This document shows, piece by piece, positions 61,139 to 64,000 of a stretch of 64,000 nucleotides of DNA. The translations under genes were made by a program, and so were the position numbers. The DNA comes from CAZGMJ01 sp964526785 (GTDB taxonomy: Bacteria > Planctomycetota > Phycisphaerae > Sedimentisphaerales > Anaerobacaceae), in NCBI GenBank assembly GCA_964526785.1, contig CAZGMJ010000023.1, positions 10,384 through 74,383 of the forward strand, given 5' to 3'. The notes below the pieces were generated by a model, which saw only the letters and a list, made by a program, of their open reading frames with translations, searched no databases and was not told the DNA's origin. The number at the start of each line of letters is the position of its first letter. Position 1 is the first letter of the stretch.

Positions 61139-62200
61139 CTATTTGATTCGAGCCCCAGGGAGTCTTTCTTTTTGTTCCGCCCATTTAGGCGACGCGAAAG
61201 CCGTTCGTTGACAAATCTTGCGGCGCGCTGTTTCGATCGATTGCCTGATACCTCTGCTGAACCGTTCGGGCCCGAATCTTTCACAGACTGTCTTTCTTGC
61301 TTCCTTTCCCATTTTGGCCGCAAGATTTCGATCTTCCAGAAGCATCTGAGCAAAACGCCTCAACTCAACCGGATTATCGCACAAGAAGCCGCTTACGCCA
61401 TGGTCGATCGGTGAACTTGGGTGCGTATTGCCGATAATCGGTATGCCCGCCGCCATGGCCTCGAGGGTTGCCATGTTGTATCCGTCTTCCAACTCAGGGT
61501 GTGCTGTATGAATGTAAAACCGGTGCGACTGGAGCATAGTTTTGAGCTCGTCCCAGCTTTGGGCGGCCCGTACGGCCGGGATGTCCGGATTATGCCCCAC
61601 GAGCCTGACGGGCAACCCCTGAAATGCCTTGCTGTGAAAGTCCCATAATAGTATTTGCTTCCGGCTGTTGATGAAATTGCATATACGAAGGCCGCTGGCC
61701 ACGTCGCCTTTATACGGTGGATATGCCGTCGGATCAGCCGAGAAGGGCACAATGTCGTCTGTAACACCCCATGATTGCCCCTTGAGCTTAGATACCGCCA
61801 CGGCATGACCGCCCACCAGACGGAGGTATTTGTTCAGCATGCTGCGCATTGCCGCCGGTGCGACGTCGGTTCCCTCTTCAAGCTGTCTGCCCTCTATAGT
61901 GGAATGGATGACGAGTAGCTTGGGATCCTGCCGATCCCGGACGTCGAGCAGGTCTGCGATGTTATGTGTAATGATACAGTAGTAGGAACAGGGCGAATGC
62001 TGTGCCTCCTCTAAACTGATCAGCCGCGAACTCGAGGGCATAGGTCGCATCCGGGCATCCCACGTCTGAATCATGCGTCCTTTGAGCCCGACAATAATGT
62101 CGAGACCATATCCGAGCAGTTCCAGTTGATGCACCCAGGCCTCGTGGCAATTGAAAACAAGCAGCCGTTTTTCCTGTATTTGTTCTGTTGTATCTGGCAC
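61139..62200 (-). CDS. glycosyltransferase, GT4-like
   Basis: 353 residues from GTG at 62200, with AAGGAG 11 bases upstream. It is a GT-B fold protein: LLVFNCHEAWVHQLELLGYGLDII at the start, a central IVPFSADPTAYPPYKGD linker, and the C-terminal donor-site segment LEDGYNMATLEAMAAGIPIIGNTHPSSPIDHGVSGFLCDNP. Asp replaces the first Glu of the E-x7-E motif. It precedes the frameshifted transferase on the same strand and lies directly upstream of flagellin on the other strand. It is likely part of the flagellin glycosylation set. Confidence 0.85.
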   Translation of the reverse strand: MPDTTEQIQEKRLLVFNCHEAWVHQLELLGYGLDIIVGLKGRMIQTWDARMRPMPSSSRLISLEEAQHSPCSYYCIITHNIADLLDVRDRQDPKLLVIHSTIEGRQLEEGTDVAPAAMRSMLNKYLRLVGGHAVAVSKLKGQSWGVTDDIVPFSADPTAYPPYKGDVASGLRICNFINSRKQILLWDFHSKAFQGLPVRLVGHNPDIPAVRAAQSWDELKTMLQSHRFYIHTAHPELEDGYNMATLEAMAAGIPIIGNTHPSSPIDHGVSGFLCDNPVELRRFAQMLLEDRNLAAKMGKEARKTVCERFGPERFSRGIRQSIETARRKICQRTAFASPKWAEQKERLPGARIK

Positions 62201-62385
62201 GAACTAACGATCTCCTTGGATTAAACAGGGGCGCAACGTACTGCTCCCAACTAGTAAGTCGGACAAATCGCTTTTTTTTTGGAATTTTTCGACGCTTTCG
62301 AGTCGGCTGACGGCTTTATTAACGCGCCAAAGCCCAATATTACAGGGCCATCCGACCAACTATGCGGAATTGGGGAGAAGGCCCC

Positions 62386-62412
62386 TTAAGTTCTTGCCTA
62401 TTTTATCGAGAA
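62386..62412 (+). promoter_or_regulatory. possible sigma28 promoter of fliC
   Basis: TTAAGTTC-N11-ATCGAGAA matches the FliA consensus TAAAGTTT-N11-GCCGATAA at 11 of 16 positions with the correct spacing, including the CGA core. It lies about 110 bases before the fliC ATG. No sigma54 element is present in this gap (62201-62525). A T-run (62272-62280) and the palindrome GAACGTTC near 62500 are also seen, with unknown meaning. Confidence 0.4.
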
Positions 62413-62525
62413 TGCCAATTGGAGACGCACTTTGGGTTGTGTTGTCCCATTTCATGACAAGTTAATTGGGGCTTGACAGGGCCACAAGGAACATGAACGT
62501 TCGTTTTTTGTAAGGAGTCCGAAGT

Positions 62526-63344
62526 ATGTTAGCAATCAAGAACAATCTAATGGCGGCCAATGCTGCCAGGCACTTGGGTTCGAGTTACAATGCTCTGTCC
62601 AAGTCAGTGGAGAGGCTGTCGTCCGGTCTGCGGATCAATAGCGCCAAGGACGACGCGGCGGGTCTCGCTGTTCGCGAATTGATGCGAGCTGATGTAGCGG
62701 TGATTCGGCAGGGATCGCGTAACGCCCAGGACGGCATAAGCATGCTGCAGACGATGGAGGGAGCAATGTCGACTATCGACGACATCCTCGTTCGTATGCA
62801 GGCGCTGGCGGAGCAGGCGTCAACGGGCTCCTATTCATCGGCTCAGCGATATATCATGCACCAGGAGTTCGACGAACTGCGACAGGAAATCGACCGTATC
62901 GCCCAGGGTACCAAGTTCAACGGTATCAAGATGCTGGACAACAGCTCCACACGTTCGATTCAGTTCGGCGAGCTGACCACAGATAAGCTGGACATCACCG
63001 GCGATATCATGACCAGTGCCTCGACAGGCCTGGGGCTGACTGGTCTGGCGCTGGACGACACGACCAGTGCAAAAGCCGCACTGACCCAGTTGGATACGGC
63101 TATCGGCAGCAAGGACACCGCCCGGGCCAAATTCGGTTACAAGATGAACCGCCTTGAAGGAACCGTTGACGTTCTGGGTATTCAGGCGGAGAACCTGCTT
63201 GCAGCCGAGTCTCGAGTTTCGGATGTCGATGTAGCAACCGAAATGGCCGAACTGACCAGAAATCAGGTTCTGGCACAGGCCGGTATCTCGATGTTGGCTC
63301 AAGCCAATACCATGCCGCAGATGGCGCTGTCGCTGTTGCGGTAA
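62526..63344 (+). CDS. fliC: flagellin FliC, short form
   Basis: 272 residues, about the minimal length for a flagellin. The N-terminal D0/D1 part (AIKNNLMAANAARHLGSSYNALSKSVERLSSGLRINSAKDDAAGLAVRELMRAD...QDGISMLQTMEGAMSTIDDILVRMQALAEQAS) and the C-terminal part (GYKMNRLEGTVDVLGIQAENLLAAESRVSDVDVATEMAELTRNQVLAQAGISMLAQANTMPQMALSLLR) are canonical. Outer D2/D3 domains are lacking; the centre (about 150-200) is short and Thr/Ser-rich. A strong TAAGGAG site precedes the ATG. It is the filament subunit and the probable target of the local glycosyltransferases. Confidence 0.97.
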   Translation: MLAIKNNLMAANAARHLGSSYNALSKSVERLSSGLRINSAKDDAAGLAVRELMRADVAVIRQGSRNAQDGISMLQTMEGAMSTIDDILVRMQALAEQASTGSYSSAQRYIMHQEFDELRQEIDRIAQGTKFNGIKMLDNSSTRSIQFGELTTDKLDITGDIMTSASTGLGLTGLALDDTTSAKAALTQLDTAIGSKDTARAKFGYKMNRLEGTVDVLGIQAENLLAAESRVSDVDVATEMAELTRNQVLAQAGISMLAQANTMPQMALSLLR

Positions 63345-63381
63345 CCGGCTCGACCGGACACACGAGTAACTGAACCATGGT

Positions 63382-63429
63382 ATGGGGGGGTGACGTGACC
63401 CGATGTGTACGTCATCTCCCCATGTTTCT
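63382..63429 (+). terminator. hairpin terminator after fliC
   Basis: ATGGGGGGGTGACGT (63382-63396) pairs with ACGTCATCTCCCCAT (63409-63423) over 15 positions, including two G-U pairs, with a 12-base loop. GTTTCT follows. It lies 38 bases after the fliC stop. The T-tract is short, so it may partly terminate or protect the flagellin mRNA before fliS. Confidence 0.65.
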
Positions 63430-63526
63430 AAATAGCCGTGGGCACGATTAGGCACCGTCCAGTGGGACGGTCTTCGGAACTCTTCTCAGGCTTTCCGGGC
63501 CTGTACTGATAAATCGGAGAGACGAT

Positions 63527-63886
63527 ATGAAAGGAATCACTGCATATCAGGAAACGTCGGTCGCTACGGAAAACAAGGGCCGGCTCATCGTCATGCTCTA
63601 CGACGGAGCGATCAAGTTCCTCAGGCTGGCCATCAAGGAGATGGAGGCGGGCAACTACGAGGCAAAAGGCCGGTACATAGGTAAGGCCCAGGATATCATC
63701 AGCGAGTTGAACACGGTTCTCGATATGGAGGCCGGGGGAGAGATTGCTTCGAACTTGCGCAAGCTGTATTTCTTCATGACGCGCCATCTTTCGAAAGCGA
63801 ACTCCAAGTCCGACCCGCAGATGGTCCGCGAGGTCATCTCCCTTTTGGAAGAACTGAACAAAGGCTGGCGCGCCATCACCACCTGA
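63527..63886 (+). CDS. fliS: flagellin export chaperone FliS
   Basis: 119 residues. AYQETSVATENKGRLIVMLYDGAIKFLRLAIKEMEAGNYEAKGRYIGKAQDIISELNTVLDMEAGGEIASNLRKLYFFMTRHLSKAN is the FliS pattern with the (L/I)-(I/V)-x-M-L-Y-(D/E)-G-A motif. FliS binds the flagellin C-terminus and hands it to FlhA. It follows fliC after 182 bases that include the hairpin. Confidence 0.96.
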   Translation: MKGITAYQETSVATENKGRLIVMLYDGAIKFLRLAIKEMEAGNYEAKGRYIGKAQDIISELNTVLDMEAGGEIASNLRKLYFFMTRHLSKANSKSDPQMVREVISLLEELNKGWRAITT

Positions 63887-63937
63887 CAGACCCGGCCGCG
63901 AAAATAGGCGAACGGCCGAATACGCAATTGCACACAC

Positions 63938-63975
63938 AGCCGGACGGAACTGCATAGCCCTCCGGCTTTTCCTTT
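63938..63975 (+). terminator. rho-independent terminator after fliS
   Basis: AGCCGGA (63938-63944) pairs with TCCGGCT (63961-63967), with a 16-base loop, followed by TTTCCTTT. It lies about 50 bases after the fliS stop. Confidence 0.65.
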
Positions 63976-64000
63976 GCCACTTCCAAACTCATCTCCCATC

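Noticed and set aside
62272..62280. T-run before fliC as a terminator
   Set aside because: No stable GC-rich hairpin lies immediately upstream on the plus strand, and the upstream plus-strand DNA is antisense to a minus-strand gene.
1..64000. CRISPR arrays, insertion sequences, integrases, tRNA or rRNA genes
   Set aside because: No regularly spaced repeats, transposase or integrase motifs, or recognisable RNA genes were seen on reading; an RNA-gene scan was not possible here.

Overview
The window is almost entirely a flagellar gene cluster from what looks like a bacterium of the Planctomycetota (an inference). The pointers are a small zinc-ribbon protein of a type common there, TPR proteins joined to glycosyltransferase domains, a Gram-negative flagellar gene set with P- and L-ring genes, and an inserted beta-sandwich module in FliD of a kind I associate with planctomycete surface proteins. 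No rRNA, tRNA, CRISPR array, transposase or integrase was recognised.

Layout. (1) 1-3500: non-flagellar edge, with the 3' end of a GH130 mannoside phosphorylase-like gene, a small secreted protein, a YkgJ-type cysteine-cluster protein, a zinc ribbon, one uncertain ORF and an HPP-family membrane protein. (2) 16010 down to 3638, minus strand: an operon-like run with TPR/STN-like protein, TPR protein, sigma54 response regulator, fliL, fliM, fliN, flhA, a two-helix membrane protein, fliA, two small proteins, two lipoproteins and a FlgM-like protein, ending at a rho-independent terminator (3496-3555). (3) 16282-17670, minus: a FleQ/FlrA-like sigma54 activator with a degenerate receiver. (4) 18394-30292, plus: flgD, flgE, a PilZ-like gene, flgF, flgG, flgA, flgH, flgI, flgJ, flgN, flgK, flgL. 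(5) 30513-40041, plus: three glycosyltransferase genes, a TPR protein, a small coiled-coil protein and fliD. (6) 53005 down to 40128, minus: flgB, flgC, fliE, fliF, fliG, fliH, fliI, fliJ, a MotE-like gene, motA, two motB-like genes, fliO, fliP, fliQ, fliR, flhB. (7) 53526-59497, plus: fliK, a duplicated TPR-glycosyltransferase and a GT2 gene. (8) 59521-62200, minus: a frameshifted TPR-glycosyltransferase and a GT4-like gene. (9) 62526-63886, plus: a short flagellin (fliC) and fliS.

Regulation. Four sequences fit the sigma54 consensus TGGCAY-R-N4-TTGCW exactly. They lie before the TPR/STN operon (16112-16127, minus), before flgD (18304-18319, plus), before flgB (53064-53079, minus) and before fliK (53485-53500, plus). 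Two sigma54 activators, FliA and a FlgM-like protein are encoded here, so a sigma54-then-sigma28 hierarchy is likely. The intergenic region between the FleQ-like gene and flgD carries repeated TTATAGGACG boxes that look like activator sites. A weaker sigma28-like promoter precedes fliC.

The most unusual aspect is the glycosyltransferase load. Seven genes carry about ten glycosyltransferase domains, several fused to TPRs, and they are interleaved with flagellar genes around a 272-residue flagellin. No sugar-nucleotide synthesis genes were seen. A dedicated flagellar glycosylation system is the best inference. Other points of interest are the uncharacterised proteins in the flhA-fliA operon, a motA-motB-motB' array, a Flagellin_IN-like module shared by FlgE and FliD, and FlgH without a lipobox. 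flhF, flhG, csrA, fliW and chemotaxis genes are not in the window.
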